Of a stretch of 64,000 nucleotides of DNA, positions 9,530 to 18,489 are shown piece by piece. Position 1 is the stretch's first letter; the number at the start of each line of letters is the position of its first letter. Made by a program: the position numbers and the translations under genes. Origin of the DNA: Sporosarcina oncorhynchi (lineage in GTDB: Bacteria; Bacillota; Bacilli; Bacillales_A; Planococcaceae); assembly GCF_033304615.1 (NCBI RefSeq), contig NZ_CP129118.1, positions 1,050,001 to 1,114,000 of the forward strand, in the 5' to 3' direction. The notes under the pieces are model-generated. The model saw only the letters and a list, made by a program, of their open reading frames with translations. It had not been told where the DNA came from and made no database searches.

Positions 9530-9557
9530 ATCATAGCAAAGTTAAATGTATTGTCAA
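9530..9557 (-). promoter_or_regulatory. Sigma-A promoter of the T-box operon
   Basis: Reading the minus strand, TTGACA (9557-9552) and TATGAT (9535-9530) are separated by 16 bases, giving a start near 9523, at the beginning of the T-box stem I region. Confidence 0.75.
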
Positions 9558-9671
9558 TATACTTTGTGCATTCAGTTAACAATTATTCGTGTATAAAATA
9601 GGCTGTTTTACACATCATAAGAACAAATCCATGATATCAATGGAAAAGTTCAAGAAAAGAGGGAGAAACAA

Positions 9672-10172
9672 ATGGGCATTTTAAGTGGAAATTCAAAAGA
9701 CGAACCAATGCATTATGGTGAGGTACTTGGTTGTTGGGCATATGTTGGAGCAAATAACGGCTTGATCAGTGGTTATCAAGGATTTCTTAATCAGGTTGGC
9801 GATGAAGGACTTAAAAAGCTTTTGCACGATGCAGTAGATATGATGAAAAAAGAAAATGATCAACTGGAAATGATTTTAAAGGAGAATGGTGTAACACCAC
9901 CACCTGCACTTCCAGACCGCCCTGAAGCGAATCGCGAAGACATCCCGGTAGGAGTCCGTTATACCGATCCTGAAATCGCCGGGGCAATATCCATCAATGT
10001 TGGTCAGGCACTTGTATCGATAAGCCAGGTGATCGGTCAATGTCTAAGAGAAGACATCGCCATGATGTTTAGTAAATTTCACGCTGAGAAATTGATGTTC
10101 GGCATGAAATTGCTGAAGATGAATAAAGAAAAAGGTTGGATTATACCTCCTCCGCTTCATAATCCTCGATAA
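9672..10172 (+). CDS. DUF3231 family protein
   Basis: This 166-residue soluble helical protein matches the DUF3231 family found in spore-forming Bacillota: a long helix around residues 40-75 (LKKLLHDAVDMMKKENDQLE), a proline-rich turn (TPPPALPDRPE), then a second helical half ending MNKEKGWIIPPP. Family members are often predicted to be ferritin-like or coat-associated, but no activity is established. ATG is preceded by GAGGGAG. It stands alone, followed by its own terminator. Confidence 0.75.
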   Translation: MGILSGNSKDEPMHYGEVLGCWAYVGANNGLISGYQGFLNQVGDEGLKKLLHDAVDMMKKENDQLEMILKENGVTPPPALPDRPEANREDIPVGVRYTDPEIAGAISINVGQALVSISQVIGQCLREDIAMMFSKFHAEKLMFGMKLLKMNKEKGWIIPPPLHNPR

Positions 10173-10182
10173 CGATATACTA

Positions 10183-10216
10183 AGCAGCCATTTACATACT
10201 GGCTGCTTTATTTTTT
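10183..10216 (+). terminator. Rho-independent terminator
   Basis: AGCAGCCA and TGGCTGCT pair around a nine-base loop, followed by TTATTTTTT, just after the DUF3231 gene. Confidence 0.85.
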
Positions 10217-10299
10217 GGTTTTATGAAATTCAATTTTCCTCTCTTTTCAGAACAATGTGGTAAAATGAAACCGGTAAAACAAACTTAGGGGGAATTTGG

Positions 10300-12339
10300 A
10301 TGACAGTACATACTAAAAGGGAAGTCGTCGAAGAAAATTATCACGGCACGAACGTCCAGGATCCATATAGATGGCTAGAGGATCCGGAAAATACAGAAGT
10401 GCAAGCATGGGTCGACGAACAGAATGAACAAACTCGAACGTATTTATCTACTTATGCCGATCGTCAGAAACTAAAAGAGAAATTGACGGATGTGTGGAAT
10501 TTTCCGAAGTATTCAGTTCCGCGAAAAGAAGGCGATTACTATTATTTTCATATGAATGACGGACTACAAAATCAGGCGGTATTTTACCGGACAGCAAATT
10601 TGGACGGTAGGGATTTTGAAGTCGTTTTGGATCCGAATACAATGAATGAGGAAGGAACTGCTGCAATTACAAATCTTGCTTTCACAAAAGACGGCAAACG
10701 TATGGCTTATGGTGTTTCCTTAAACGGAAGTGATTGGCAAGAGGTCAAAATCCGTAATCTTGAAACGGGGCAAGATGAGCAAGAAATACTGCAATGGTGC
10801 AAGTTCTCTAGAATCGCTTGGAACGAAGAAGGGACCGGCTTCTACTATAACCGTTTTCCGGATCCATCGACCGTTTTGGCTGGGGAGGAAAGCTATTATA
10901 ATAAAGTGTATTGGCATGAAATTGGTACTGCTCAGGAAGAAGATAAACTCATTTTTGAGGATTTGGCTAATAAAGAACATTCTTTTGACCCCATCCTATC
11001 AGACGATTATAAATACCTAATTCTCAATGTATGGAAAGGGACTGAAAACAAAAGCAGAATCTACTATAAAGACCTTGAAACAGATAGTGACTTCATCAAA
11101 TTGTTAGCGAATGATGATGCGCGGTATTCATTTATCGGAAACGAAGACAGAACGTTCTACTTCATGACGAACTATAAGGCGCCAAAAGAAAAAATTATCG
11201 CAATCAATTTAGATCACCCTTCTAGTGATGAATGGACAGACATCGTCCCTGAGCAAGAAGATGTCCTCTCGTTTGGGAGTATGATTAATAACCAGTTCGT
11301 CACAGGTTATTTGCATAATGCCTATTACAAGATGAAAGTCTATGCTACCGACGGGGCTTTCGTGAAAGAGATTCCATTGCCGTCATTCGTTTCATTGTCA
11401 GGCATGAGTGGAAAGAAAGAAGACACATCGATGTTCATCGGCTACACATCCTATTTGTCGCCAGGTACAACGGCAAGCTATGATTTTAAATCGGGTGAAC
11501 TGACATATGTATTTAAACGTGACGACAAATTCGACACGACTGATTTCGAAACGACGCAGATTTTCTATCCATCAAAAGACGGAACTAAGATTCCAATGTT
11601 CTTGACGCATAAAAAAGGAATTGAACTAAATGGGGAGAATCCGGTACTTTTATATGGGTACGGGGGCTTTAATGTCAGTTTGACGCCTTCATTCTCGCCT
11701 GCGCTCAGACTTTGGATGGAAGAGGGCGGTGTATATGCCGTCGCCAATCTTAGAGGTGGCGGGGAGTTCGGAGAAGATTGGTACAATGCCGGTACATTGG
11801 GCAATAAGCAGAATGTTTTTGATGATTTTATCGCTGCGGCTGAATGGCTCATCGAAAAGAAGTATACACGGACTGGAAAGCTTGCCATCATGGGCGGCAG
11901 TAATGGTGGATTGCTTGTCGGTGCGTGTATTACACAAAGACCTGATCTGTACGGGGCAGCGGTTTGCCAAGTACCTGTTATTGATATGCTCCGTTACCAT
12001 AAATTTACCGTTGGACGTTATTGGGTTACTGATTTCGGGAACGCGGAAGCGAATGCAGATCACTTCGAATTCATGATGAAATATTCACCGCTGCATAATG
12101 TGCATGAAGGAACATCTTATCCACCGACAATCATTACGACTGCCGATACGGATGACCGCGTCGTCCCATTGCATGCAAAGAAATTTGCTGCGACGCTACA
12201 AGCAGCTCAACAAGGTGAAAATCCGATTTTGTTGCGTGTAGAAAAAAATGCAGGCCATGGAATGGGGAAACCGACAGTCAAAATCATTGAAGAGCAAACA
12301 GACGTCTACTCCTTCTTGTTTAAAGTACTGAATATATAA
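10300..12339 (+). CDS. Prolyl oligopeptidase (peptidase family S9A)
   Basis: Cytosolic serine peptidase that cuts short peptides after proline. The 679 residues comprise an N-terminal segment with DPYRWLED (about 21-28), a seven-bladed propeller region, and a C-terminal alpha/beta hydrolase domain. The catalytic triad is visible: Ser in GGSNGG (about residue 533), Asp in DTDDRV (about 617) and His in AGHGMG (about 652). No signal peptide is seen. Length matches family S9A. Single-gene unit with a convergent neighbour. Confidence 0.95.
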   Translation: MTVHTKREVVEENYHGTNVQDPYRWLEDPENTEVQAWVDEQNEQTRTYLSTYADRQKLKEKLTDVWNFPKYSVPRKEGDYYYFHMNDGLQNQAVFYRTANLDGRDFEVVLDPNTMNEEGTAAITNLAFTKDGKRMAYGVSLNGSDWQEVKIRNLETGQDEQEILQWCKFSRIAWNEEGTGFYYNRFPDPSTVLAGEESYYNKVYWHEIGTAQEEDKLIFEDLANKEHSFDPILSDDYKYLILNVWKGTENKSRIYYKDLETDSDFIKLLANDDARYSFIGNEDRTFYFMTNYKAPKEKIIAINLDHPSSDEWTDIVPEQEDVLSFGSMINNQFVTGYLHNAYYKMKVYATDGAFVKEIPLPSFVSLSGMSGKKEDTSMFIGYTSYLSPGTTASYDFKSGELTYVFKRDDKFDTTDFETTQIFYPSKDGTKIPMFLTHKKGIELNGENPVLLYGYGGFNVSLTPSFSPALRLWMEEGGVYAVANLRGGGEFGEDWYNAGTLGNKQNVFDDFIAAAEWLIEKKYTRTGKLAIMGGSNGGLLVGACITQRPDLYGAAVCQVPVIDMLRYHKFTVGRYWVTDFGNAEANADHFEFMMKYSPLHNVHEGTSYPPTIITTADTDDRVVPLHAKKFAATLQAAQQGENPILLRVEKNAGHGMGKPTVKIIEEQTDVYSFLFKVLNI

Positions 12340-12340
12340 A

Positions 12341-12386
12341 ACAAAGGCTGTTTCATCAGAAAATCGATGAAACAGCCTTTGTTTGT
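12341..12386. terminator. Bidirectional terminator
   Basis: AAAGGCTGTTTCATC pairs with GATGAAACAGCCTTT across a short loop, with A- and T-rich flanks on either side. It serves both the peptidase gene and the convergent lytH-like gene. Confidence 0.88.
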
Positions 12387-12388
12387 CT

Positions 12389-13360
12389 TCACTTCTGCCT
12401 CTCCCAATTTCTTAAAGCGGGAAACGGATCAAATGACCATTCCGTCCGGCCGTTGTATTTGTAGACGCCATAATGGAGATGCGGTGGGAATTTTCCTGAC
12501 GTGCCTTCTTTACCGTATCCAGAACTGCCAACATACCCTAGCAACGTACCAGGCTCGACGACATCTCCTTCTTTAATGCCTTTATCAAAATAGGCTAAAT
12601 GGGCATAATAATGATAAGTGTTATGATTGTCGCGAATCCCGATTCGCCAGCCTCCATAGTTATTCCAACCCATCACTTCAATGACACCATAAGAAGTTGC
12701 GACGACAGGCACGCCGTATCCTGCGAACAGGTCTGTTCCTTCATGGATTCTGCGCCCGCCCCAGCCGCGGCTTGACCCGAATGTGCCGCGATAGCTGTAA
12801 TGATACCGTTTAGGGATTGGGAATGTGTGTGCATCCAGTTCAACCGTTCCAAAATGTCTGTAAAGCTTGGCAATCGCCAAAATTTGATTTACAGTCGCTT
12901 CCCGTTTGTAATAATGCCATAAAGCCGCCTTATACTCGGCTTCATTTGGTCCGTAAAAAGCCAGATGCGTAGCCATCGTTTGAAGAACATCTGATGGATT
13001 TGTTCGATCCGCTACTCCATCCCCATTGCCATCCGTTCCATTTCCACCGAAAAAGGAAATAGAAAGGGGAGACGTATCAAGTGAGTTTGGATTCAATGCA
13101 CCTATCCAGTACTCTAAAGGAAATTGAAGTGAAATCGGGCCAGGCGATTTCTCGATATCGGGTCGAACTTGTTGGATATTCCGTTCATATTGATCGATTG
13201 CAGCTAAATGATACCAAGGAACAAGTTCACTTGAGGATTCGAAGTAATGGCGCATTCGTTCATCGATAACTTCCGATTCAGATTGCGCTGATACGGAAGT
13301 TGATGACAATTGGCTGAAAATGAAAATGCTACCCATAAAAATAAACAAGTTAGTGCGCAA
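12389..13360 (-). CDS. lytH: M23 metallopeptidase, LytH-like spore cortex L-Ala-D-Glu endopeptidase
   Basis: The 323-residue protein begins with a signal peptide (LFIFMGSIFIFSQLSST then VSAQ). The middle has a conserved YHLAAIDQYERNI stretch and FFGGNGTDGNGDG. The C-terminal M23 domain shows zinc ligands in HEGTDLFA and the HLHYG motif. The overall pattern matches B. subtilis LytH, which trims cortex peptides during sporulation. A frame opens further upstream to 13432, but AGAAGGAGG lies seven bases before TTG 13360, which I take as the start. Confidence 0.82.
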   Translation of the reverse strand: MRTNLFIFMGSIFIFSQLSSTSVSAQSESEVIDERMRHYFESSSELVPWYHLAAIDQYERNIQQVRPDIEKSPGPISLQFPLEYWIGALNPNSLDTSPLSISFFGGNGTDGNGDGVADRTNPSDVLQTMATHLAFYGPNEAEYKAALWHYYKREATVNQILAIAKLYRHFGTVELDAHTFPIPKRYHYSYRGTFGSSRGWGGRRIHEGTDLFAGYGVPVVATSYGVIEVMGWNNYGGWRIGIRDNHNTYHYYAHLAYFDKGIKEGDVVEPGTLLGYVGSSGYGKEGTSGKFPPHLHYGVYKYNGRTEWSFDPFPALRNWERQK

Positions 13361-13495
13361 AGGGATTCCTCCTTCTATCACACATAGAATTCCCCGATTT
13401 GCTTCAATCATGAGTAATTTGTGCATTGTCATATGATGGAATGGGTTTTGGGTGATATACTCAACAAGAGATTGTCATTAGAGGAGGTTGTTACA

Positions 13496-13813
13496 ATGGA
13501 GAAATTAAAGTCAGTGGAACAATTTGAGCAATTGAAAAACGGGGAACGGACAATTTTTATGTTTTCAGCGGACTGGTGTCCTGATTGCCGCATCATTGAG
13601 CCATTATTGCCAGGATTAATGGCGGATTATCCAGAATATGAATTCATCTATGTAGATCGCGATGAGTTCATGGATATTTGCCAGCAACACGATATTTTCG
13701 GTATTCCTAGTTTCATTGCATATCACAGCGGAGAAGAAGTAGGTCGTTTTGTTAGCAAGGACAGGAAGACACGTGAAGAAATTGAAGCATTTATAAATGA
13801 ATTAAGTGCGTAA
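13496..13813 (+). CDS. Thioredoxin-like protein (WCPDC)
   Basis: The 105-residue thioredoxin fold has the active-site motif SADWCPDC near residues 24-31 and the cis-proline segment FGIPSFIAY near 68-76. It is cytosolic, with no signal peptide, and is likely a small thiol-disulfide oxidoreductase like B. subtilis YdbP. Because the inter-cysteine residues are P-D instead of G-P, its redox potential may differ from TrxA. The start is ATG 13496 with GAGGAGG upstream; an upstream in-frame ATG at 13421 has no ribosome-binding site. Confidence 0.85.
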   Translation: MEKLKSVEQFEQLKNGERTIFMFSADWCPDCRIIEPLLPGLMADYPEYEFIYVDRDEFMDICQQHDIFGIPSFIAYHSGEEVGRFVSKDRKTREEIEAFINELSA

Positions 13814-13821
13814 ATTAAAAG

Positions 13822-13858
13822 GAGGAGAAGCCAATACAGCGCTTCTCCCTTTTTTTAT
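13822..13858 (+). terminator. Rho-independent terminator
   Basis: GGAGAAG pairs with CTTCTCC around an 11-base loop, followed by a run of T residues. It ends the thioredoxin-like gene and abuts the convergent GDPD gene. Confidence 0.8.
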
Positions 13859-14580
13859 GACTTAGCTTGAAGTATGGTATACATTTTTTCCGGGTAATCT
13901 GTAAAAATGGCTTCAACTCCGGCTTGTTCCAGCATTTTTGCGTACTTTTCATCATTGACTGTGAATGTTCTGACAGGGAGCCCAGCCTCAAACACTTCCT
14001 GCATCGATGGTCGGATGGCGGCAGGGAAAAGTACATGTAACGCGTCTGCGGGTATGTTACGGATGTAGTCGACAGGATTGACGAGCACTTCCATGAAAAG
14101 TGCACCTGTTTTAATGGAAGGTGCAAGTTGTTTTGCTTTTTGAATAGCTCCGTGATCGAATGAAGATAGGATGACACGTGATTCCATTTGCATAGCGGTA
14201 ACTAATTCAATAACCTTTTCGACCATACCATCATAAGGGAAAATATCTGATTTTAGTTCGATATTCAAGACGTGATGCGTACTGCTGAATACCTCAAGAA
14301 CTTCTTGCAGTGTCGGAATCGTTTCGCCTGCGAAGTCAGCAGAAAACCAACTGCCAAAATCATGATTTTTCAATTCCGACAATGTCATATCCTTCACATA
14401 CCCCTTACCGTCAGAAGTGCGGTTAATCTTCTCGTCATGGATGACGACTAGCTCATTGTCTGCCGTCATATGTACGTCAAATTCCACGCCATGAACAGGC
14501 AAGTAGGAAGCCTCTTTAAAAGCACTGATCGTATTTTCAGGGTAAGTTCCTGAAGCACCCCTGTGTGCGAAAATATTCAT
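13855..14580 (-). CDS. Glycerophosphodiester phosphodiesterase
   Basis: The 241-residue TIM-barrel GDPD hydrolyses glycerophosphodiesters to glycerol-3-phosphate and an alcohol. Seen are the N-terminal metal/catalytic motif HRGASGTYPENT (residues 6-17), the catalytic His in VIHDEKINRTSDG (about 49-61) and ELKSD near 112. No signal peptide is present, so it acts in the cytosol. The C-terminal FTVNDEKYAKML...GVEAIFTDYPE is typical. ATG start with AGGAGGAG upstream. Confidence 0.92.
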   Translation of the reverse strand: MNIFAHRGASGTYPENTISAFKEASYLPVHGVEFDVHMTADNELVVIHDEKINRTSDGKGYVKDMTLSELKNHDFGSWFSADFAGETIPTLQEVLEVFSSTHHVLNIELKSDIFPYDGMVEKVIELVTAMQMESRVILSSFDHGAIQKAKQLAPSIKTGALFMEVLVNPVDYIRNIPADALHVLFPAAIRPSMQEVFEAGLPVRTFTVNDEKYAKMLEQAGVEAIFTDYPEKMYTILQAKS

Positions 14581-14612
14581 TGTACAGCTCCTCCTGTTTG
14601 AAAAAGTAATTT

Positions 14613-14650
14613 CACGAAAGAAAGGGCTTACGGTAGATCCGTAGCCCTTC
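14613..14650 (-). terminator. Rho-independent terminator of abrB
   Basis: AAGGGCT..ACGG and CCGTAGCCCTT pair, and on the minus strand the stem is followed by TTTCTTTC. It lies between abrB and the GDPD gene. Confidence 0.75.
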
Positions 14651-14672
14651 GATTATATCCTAACGAACATGA

Positions 14673-14951
14673 TTAATTCCATTTTTTGTTGTCTGCGATT
14701 TCTTTTTTTAGAATTTCAGCGCCTCTCGGACTAATATACATACCGTTTGACAGTTTTGTATTCTCTGGTGTAATTTCACCAGTTACGATACAAGCTTCGT
14801 CGACGACGTATTTTCGTAAGATAATCATGTCTTCATCTACAAAGATTTCCATAGGAGCACCTTTTTCAAGATGGAGTGAGTTCCTAAGTTCCTTAGGAAT
14901 GACAATTCGCCCAAGATGATCGACCTTCCTGACAATACCTAAACTTCGCAT
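14673..14951 (-). CDS. abrB: AbrB-family transition-state regulator
   Basis: This 92-residue protein carries the N-terminal swapped-hairpin DNA-binding domain (SLGIVRKVDHLGRIVIPKEL, residues 3-22) and a C-terminal dimerisation half with CIVTGEI near residue 54, as in AbrB and Abh. Such proteins repress stationary-phase and sporulation genes during growth. Length and domain order fit AbrB better than Abh or SpoVT (SpoVT is about twice as long). It lies divergent from the YitT-type gene. Confidence 0.85.
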   Translation of the reverse strand: MRSLGIVRKVDHLGRIVIPKELRNSLHLEKGAPMEIFVDEDMIILRKYVVDEACIVTGEITPENTKLSNGMYISPRGAEILKKEIADNKKWN

Positions 14952-15155
14952 AATATCCTCCCTGACATTGTGAATTTACTTGTGCAATTACTGTAAGCTT
15001 ATCCGTGTATAAGAAGAATTGCAAAAATATGAATATACTATCTTATCGTTCCCTATATCCTCTATTCCTCTTTTGGAAGTTTTAAAACTATTGTGAACAA
15101 ATATTTCTGTTAAAATAGGGTAGGTTTCACCAAACATTTTAAAAGGGGATACAGA

Positions 15156-16022
15156 ATGTCTATTATCCATAAGAAGTCTATAGTATTTGACTACATCCAG
15201 ATTATTGTCGGCGCCACGCTCGTCGGCCTCGCGTTCAATATATTTTTGCTTCCTTCGCGAATTGCTGCGGGAGGTGTATCGGGAATCAGCACAATTCTCT
15301 ATGAATTGTTCGGCTACAATCCTGCATACGTACAGTGGCTTATTAATATTCCGTTAATCATTCTCGGATTATTGCTAGCGGGGAAAGAGTTCAGTGCGAA
15401 AACGATTGTCGGGACATTCTTCGTTCCATTTGTCATTTTTCTAACTGCGGGAATTGATGTCTCAATTGAAAATCCTCTACTCAGTTCTATTTATGGAGGG
15501 ATTATGCTCGGGATTGGCCTCGGTATTGTGTACAGGGGAAACGGTTCAACGGGCGGGACAGCACTTATTGCCCAATTGTTAAAAAAATACACAGGTATGT
15601 CCAGCGGATTTTCTCAACTAATTGTTGATGGGGTCGTAGTAGTCACTTCGGCTTTCGTCTTTAATTTTGAATTGGCGCTGTACGCACTTATGTCAATCTA
15701 TGTGACAAGCAAAGTAATCGACTTCGTTCAATTACAAACTTCCCCGACAAAGCTAGTACTCATTATTACAGAAAGCCCTGATAAGATTCAATCGATTATC
15801 CAGAACGAAATTGATAGAGGTTTGACGAAAGTGCAGTCAACTGGGGGATTTTCGAATAATGAAAAGACGATGATCTTCTGCGTCGTGGAACAATCAGAAG
15901 CCGTTTATTTGAAAAAGTTATTACAGACAGCTGAACCGACATCTTTTGTCATCTTCTTGAACGCTTCTGAAATATTAGGATCTGGTTTTTCAAAGGCAAA
16001 AGTGCATGGGCTGAATAAATAG
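15156..16022 (+). CDS. YitT-family (DUF161/DUF2179) membrane protein
   Basis: The 288-residue protein has five or six membrane segments in residues 10-190 (for example VGATLVGLAFNIFLLPSRI, LINIPLIILGLLLAG, SIYGGIMLGIGLGIVYRG), the family motif GNGSTGGTALIAQLL near residue 128, then a cytosolic DUF2179 domain (about 205-285, KVQSTGGFSNNEKTMIFC). The family is widespread in Bacillota and its transported substrate, if any, is unknown. ATG start with AAAGGGGA upstream. Confidence 0.88.
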   Translation: MSIIHKKSIVFDYIQIIVGATLVGLAFNIFLLPSRIAAGGVSGISTILYELFGYNPAYVQWLINIPLIILGLLLAGKEFSAKTIVGTFFVPFVIFLTAGIDVSIENPLLSSIYGGIMLGIGLGIVYRGNGSTGGTALIAQLLKKYTGMSSGFSQLIVDGVVVVTSAFVFNFELALYALMSIYVTSKVIDFVQLQTSPTKLVLIITESPDKIQSIIQNEIDRGLTKVQSTGGFSNNEKTMIFCVVEQSEAVYLKKLLQTAEPTSFVIFLNASEILGSGFSKAKVHGLNK

Positions 16023-16069
16023 GTATACAATTCAGTTTTAAATGCTATACTAGTCACAATCGAATATTT

Positions 16070-16172
16070 CTTATCAAGAGAAGCAGAGGGAATTGGCCCG
16101 TTGACGCTTCAGCAACCTCTGCAATTGCAGGAAGGTGCTACCTCCAACAAGATGAAAGTCTTGAGAGATAAG
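16070..16172 (+). ncRNA. SAM-I (S-box) riboswitch
   Basis: All S-box landmarks are present: the P1 strands CTTATC and GATAAG, AGAGAAGCAGAGGGA, GGCCC, GACGCTTCAGCAACC and AAGGTGCTA. It precedes metA and is followed by a terminator hairpin, so binding of S-adenosylmethionine should stop transcription of metA. A TATACT -10 box lies at 16046-16051. Confidence 0.97.
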
Positions 16173-16186
16173 AGCGGAGAATTACT

Positions 16187-16230
16187 AAACATCCTCGTTC
16201 CTATCTATAGGGAGCGAGGATGTTTATTTT
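16187..16230 (+). terminator. S-box expression-platform terminator
   Basis: AAACATCCTCGTTCC pairs with GGGAGCGAGGATGTTT, followed by ATTTT, between the SAM aptamer and metA. It is the OFF-state hairpin. Confidence 0.92.
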
Positions 16231-16245
16231 GAGGGGGAATTCACA

Positions 16246-17154
16246 ATGCCGATTAATATACCTGAACAATTACCTGCACGCGAAATGCTGAAAGAAGAAA
16301 AAATCTTTGTTATGGATGAAATGAGGGCCACTTCACAGGACATCCGGCCGCTAAATATACTAATTTTGAACCTCATGCCGGAAAAGGAACGAACAGAGCT
16401 CCAATTATTAAGACTGCTTGGCAATACACCTTTGCAAGTGAATGTATCCTTTTTGAATACGGCTACCTATGAATCACGTAACGTCAGCAAAAATCATTTG
16501 GACTCATTTTACACGACGTTCGAAAAGGTCAGAAACCACCGTTATGACGGGTTGATTATTACCGGCGCACCCATCGAACATTTGGAATTTGAAGATGTGG
16601 CGTATTGGGACGAATTGAAGCAAATCATGGACTGGTCAAAAACGAACGTCACTTCCGTTTTGCATATTTGTTGGGGGGCTCAGGCTGCGCTTTATTATCA
16701 TTACGGAATTAATAAATTTGAGTTGCCTAAAAAGCTTTCAGGTGTATACAGTCATACATTGACTGATCCAACGATAGAATTGGCGCGAGGCTTCAATGAT
16801 CTGTTTAATGCACCACATTCAAGATACACGACCGTTTCTGTCGAACAGATTGAACAGGATCCGCGTTTACAATTGTTGGCTGTGTCAGAAGATGCAGGAG
16901 CTTTTATCATTATTTCCAAGGATAGCAAGCATATTATGGTCACGGGCCATCTCGAATACGATGCATGCACACTCGGTGAAGAATATGCACGCGATGTAGC
17001 AAAGGGGATTGATATTGCTATCCCTGAAAACTACTTCCCAGACAATGACCCTTCTAAAGAGCCATTGAACACATGGCGATCGCATACACATCTGCTGTTT
17101 TCGAACTGGTTGAATTACTACGTCTATCAGGAAACACCTTATGAGTGGGATTAA
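16246..17154 (+). CDS. metA: Homoserine O-acetyltransferase (MetA)
   Basis: Acylates homoserine, the committed step to methionine. The 302 residues show the nucleophile Cys142 in HICWGAQA, and downstream GHLEYD with the catalytic His and Glu. Residue 111 is Glu (TGAPIE); in this family Glu111 marks acetyl-CoA users and Gly111 succinyl-CoA users, so acetylation is inferred. Control by SAM comes from the leader. ATG start with AGGGGGAA upstream. Confidence 0.96.
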   Translation: MPINIPEQLPAREMLKEEKIFVMDEMRATSQDIRPLNILILNLMPEKERTELQLLRLLGNTPLQVNVSFLNTATYESRNVSKNHLDSFYTTFEKVRNHRYDGLIITGAPIEHLEFEDVAYWDELKQIMDWSKTNVTSVLHICWGAQAALYYHYGINKFELPKKLSGVYSHTLTDPTIELARGFNDLFNAPHSRYTTVSVEQIEQDPRLQLLAVSEDAGAFIIISKDSKHIMVTGHLEYDACTLGEEYARDVAKGIDIAIPENYFPDNDPSKEPLNTWRSHTHLLFSNWLNYYVYQETPYEWD

Positions 17155-17165
17155 AATAATACTAT

Positions 17166-17208
17166 TGGAAAGACGGCGGCGGATACTACATTCCGACGTC
17201 GTTTTTTT
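17166..17208 (+). terminator. Rho-independent terminator of metA
   Basis: An eleven-base stem with one mismatch (ACGGCGGCGGA with TCCGACGTCGT), followed by TTTTTT. Confidence 0.8.
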
Positions 17209-17254
17209 AATTTGTAGTGAAAGAAAGTGATTTTTATATAAAGAGGAGGAACGA

Positions 17255-17440
17255 TGGGCTATTCATCGCAATATGCATCGCTTAGAGTTAACGGTGGTTA
17301 GTCGAAATGAAGCTGGTCTATCTTTATATAAAAAAATGGGTTTCGAAATTGAAGGAACAAAAAAGCACTCTTTATTCATCGGTGATGAATTTGTTGATGA
17401 ATATTACATGTCAAAGCTGATTGATCCTGTTCCCTGCTAA
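17255..17440 (+). pseudogene. Remnant of a GNAT acetyltransferase (C-terminal third only)
   Basis: The frame reads WAIHRNMHRLELTVV, then RNEAGLSLYKKMGFEIEGTK and a DEFVDEYYMSKL ending. This is the usual C-terminal part of a GNAT N-acetyltransferase, including the acetyl-CoA-proximal NxxAxxLYxKxGF motif. The N-terminal two thirds is missing and no start fits, so it is a dead fragment. An AGAGGAGG sequence sits just before it but drives only a 15-codon frame in another phase. Confidence 0.75.
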
Positions 17441-17605
17441 ACACGGTTGTTATTGAGTTTATTTACTCAGTAGCGGCAAGTTTTTCTGTGAAATGGAATA
17501 ATTATAGGGTTGAATGGGAAGAGACAAGTTGTTTTCGCCACAAATGTTAAAATAAACGAAACTCTAGCGAACACTTACTAAAGCTATGAGATAGGAATTG
17601 AATCC

Positions 17606-18454
17606 ATGTTAAAGAAAAAGTTAATATATATAATGGTTGGAATCGTTGCATTCGCTTATTTCGTTTACTTTCAAAATAATTCAATCGTCACAAGTAAAAC
17701 AGTTATTCGTTCAGCTGACATCCCTAATGGTTTCCATCAATACAAGATCGTCCATTTGTCTGATCTTCACAGTAAGAATTTTGGGAGAGACCAGCAAATA
17801 TTGGTTCGAAAAGTAAGTCAGCTAAAGCCGAATATCATTGTATTTACGGGTGACCTGATTGATTCTAATCGGGTGGGAGATGAGGCTAGCCTTATCTTAA
17901 TGAAAGAATTGACAACCATTGTGCCTGTTTATTACGTTTCTGGCAACCACGAATGGTGGTCTGGAACATTCAGCTCCTTGGAAAGTTCACTGAATGATCT
18001 AGGGGTACGGGTTTTGAGAAATGAGCATGATGTCGTGGATAAAGGAAATGACAAAATGTACATTGTTGGCATCGATGACCCGGCTCATGGCAGTAAGAGT
18101 TTAACTGAACGTGAGAGAACGGAGGACGTTATCGTGGAGTCGATAGAGGGAATTGAGAAAGACAGTTTCACGATTCTACTATCGCATCGTCCAGAAATGC
18201 TTGACCTTTATGCAGCGTCTGGTTTTGACATTGTGTTTGCAGGACATGCCCATGGTGGACAGGTTAGAATTCCTTTTATCGGCGGTTTAGTTGCACCGAA
18301 TCAAGGATTCTTTCCAACATATACTGCTGGCAAACATGAGTTGAATCAAACAGTGATGGTGGTAAGCAGGGGCCTTGGGAACAGTATAATTCCGTTGAGA
18401 TTATTTAATCGACCTGAGATTGTGGAAATCACATTGGAAGTGCTAGATAGTTGA
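17606..18454 (+). CDS. Membrane-anchored metallophosphoesterase (YkuE/YaeI-like)
   Basis: The 282-residue protein has an N-terminal membrane anchor (residues 5-21) and a calcineurin-like phosphoesterase domain with every metal motif in order: LSDLHSKNFG (about 50-59), FTGDLID (about 78-84), GNHEWW (about 114-119), SHRPEM (about 193) and GHAHGGQ (about 213-219). Relatives act on phospholipid or UDP-diacylglucosamine-like substrates, but the substrate here is unknown. The catalytic domain should face outward. A rhodanese gene follows after 35 bases. Confidence 0.9.
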   Translation: MLKKKLIYIMVGIVAFAYFVYFQNNSIVTSKTVIRSADIPNGFHQYKIVHLSDLHSKNFGRDQQILVRKVSQLKPNIIVFTGDLIDSNRVGDEASLILMKELTTIVPVYYVSGNHEWWSGTFSSLESSLNDLGVRVLRNEHDVVDKGNDKMYIVGIDDPAHGSKSLTERERTEDVIVESIEGIEKDSFTILLSHRPEMLDLYAASGFDIVFAGHAHGGQVRIPFIGGLVAPNQGFFPTYTAGKHELNQTVMVVSRGLGNSIIPLRLFNRPEIVEITLEVLDS

Positions 18455-18489
18455 TGATTTACTAAGTTATAACTTAGGAGGAAAAGAAT

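Noticed and set aside
9368-9601. A 77-codon plus-strand frame opposite the T-box leader
   Set aside because: It lies entirely on the complement of the T-box stem region and its promoter; no ribosome-binding site.
10730-12076. Several frames of 70-125 codons inside the prolyl oligopeptidase gene
   Set aside because: Shadows in other frames of a gene with a full catalytic triad.
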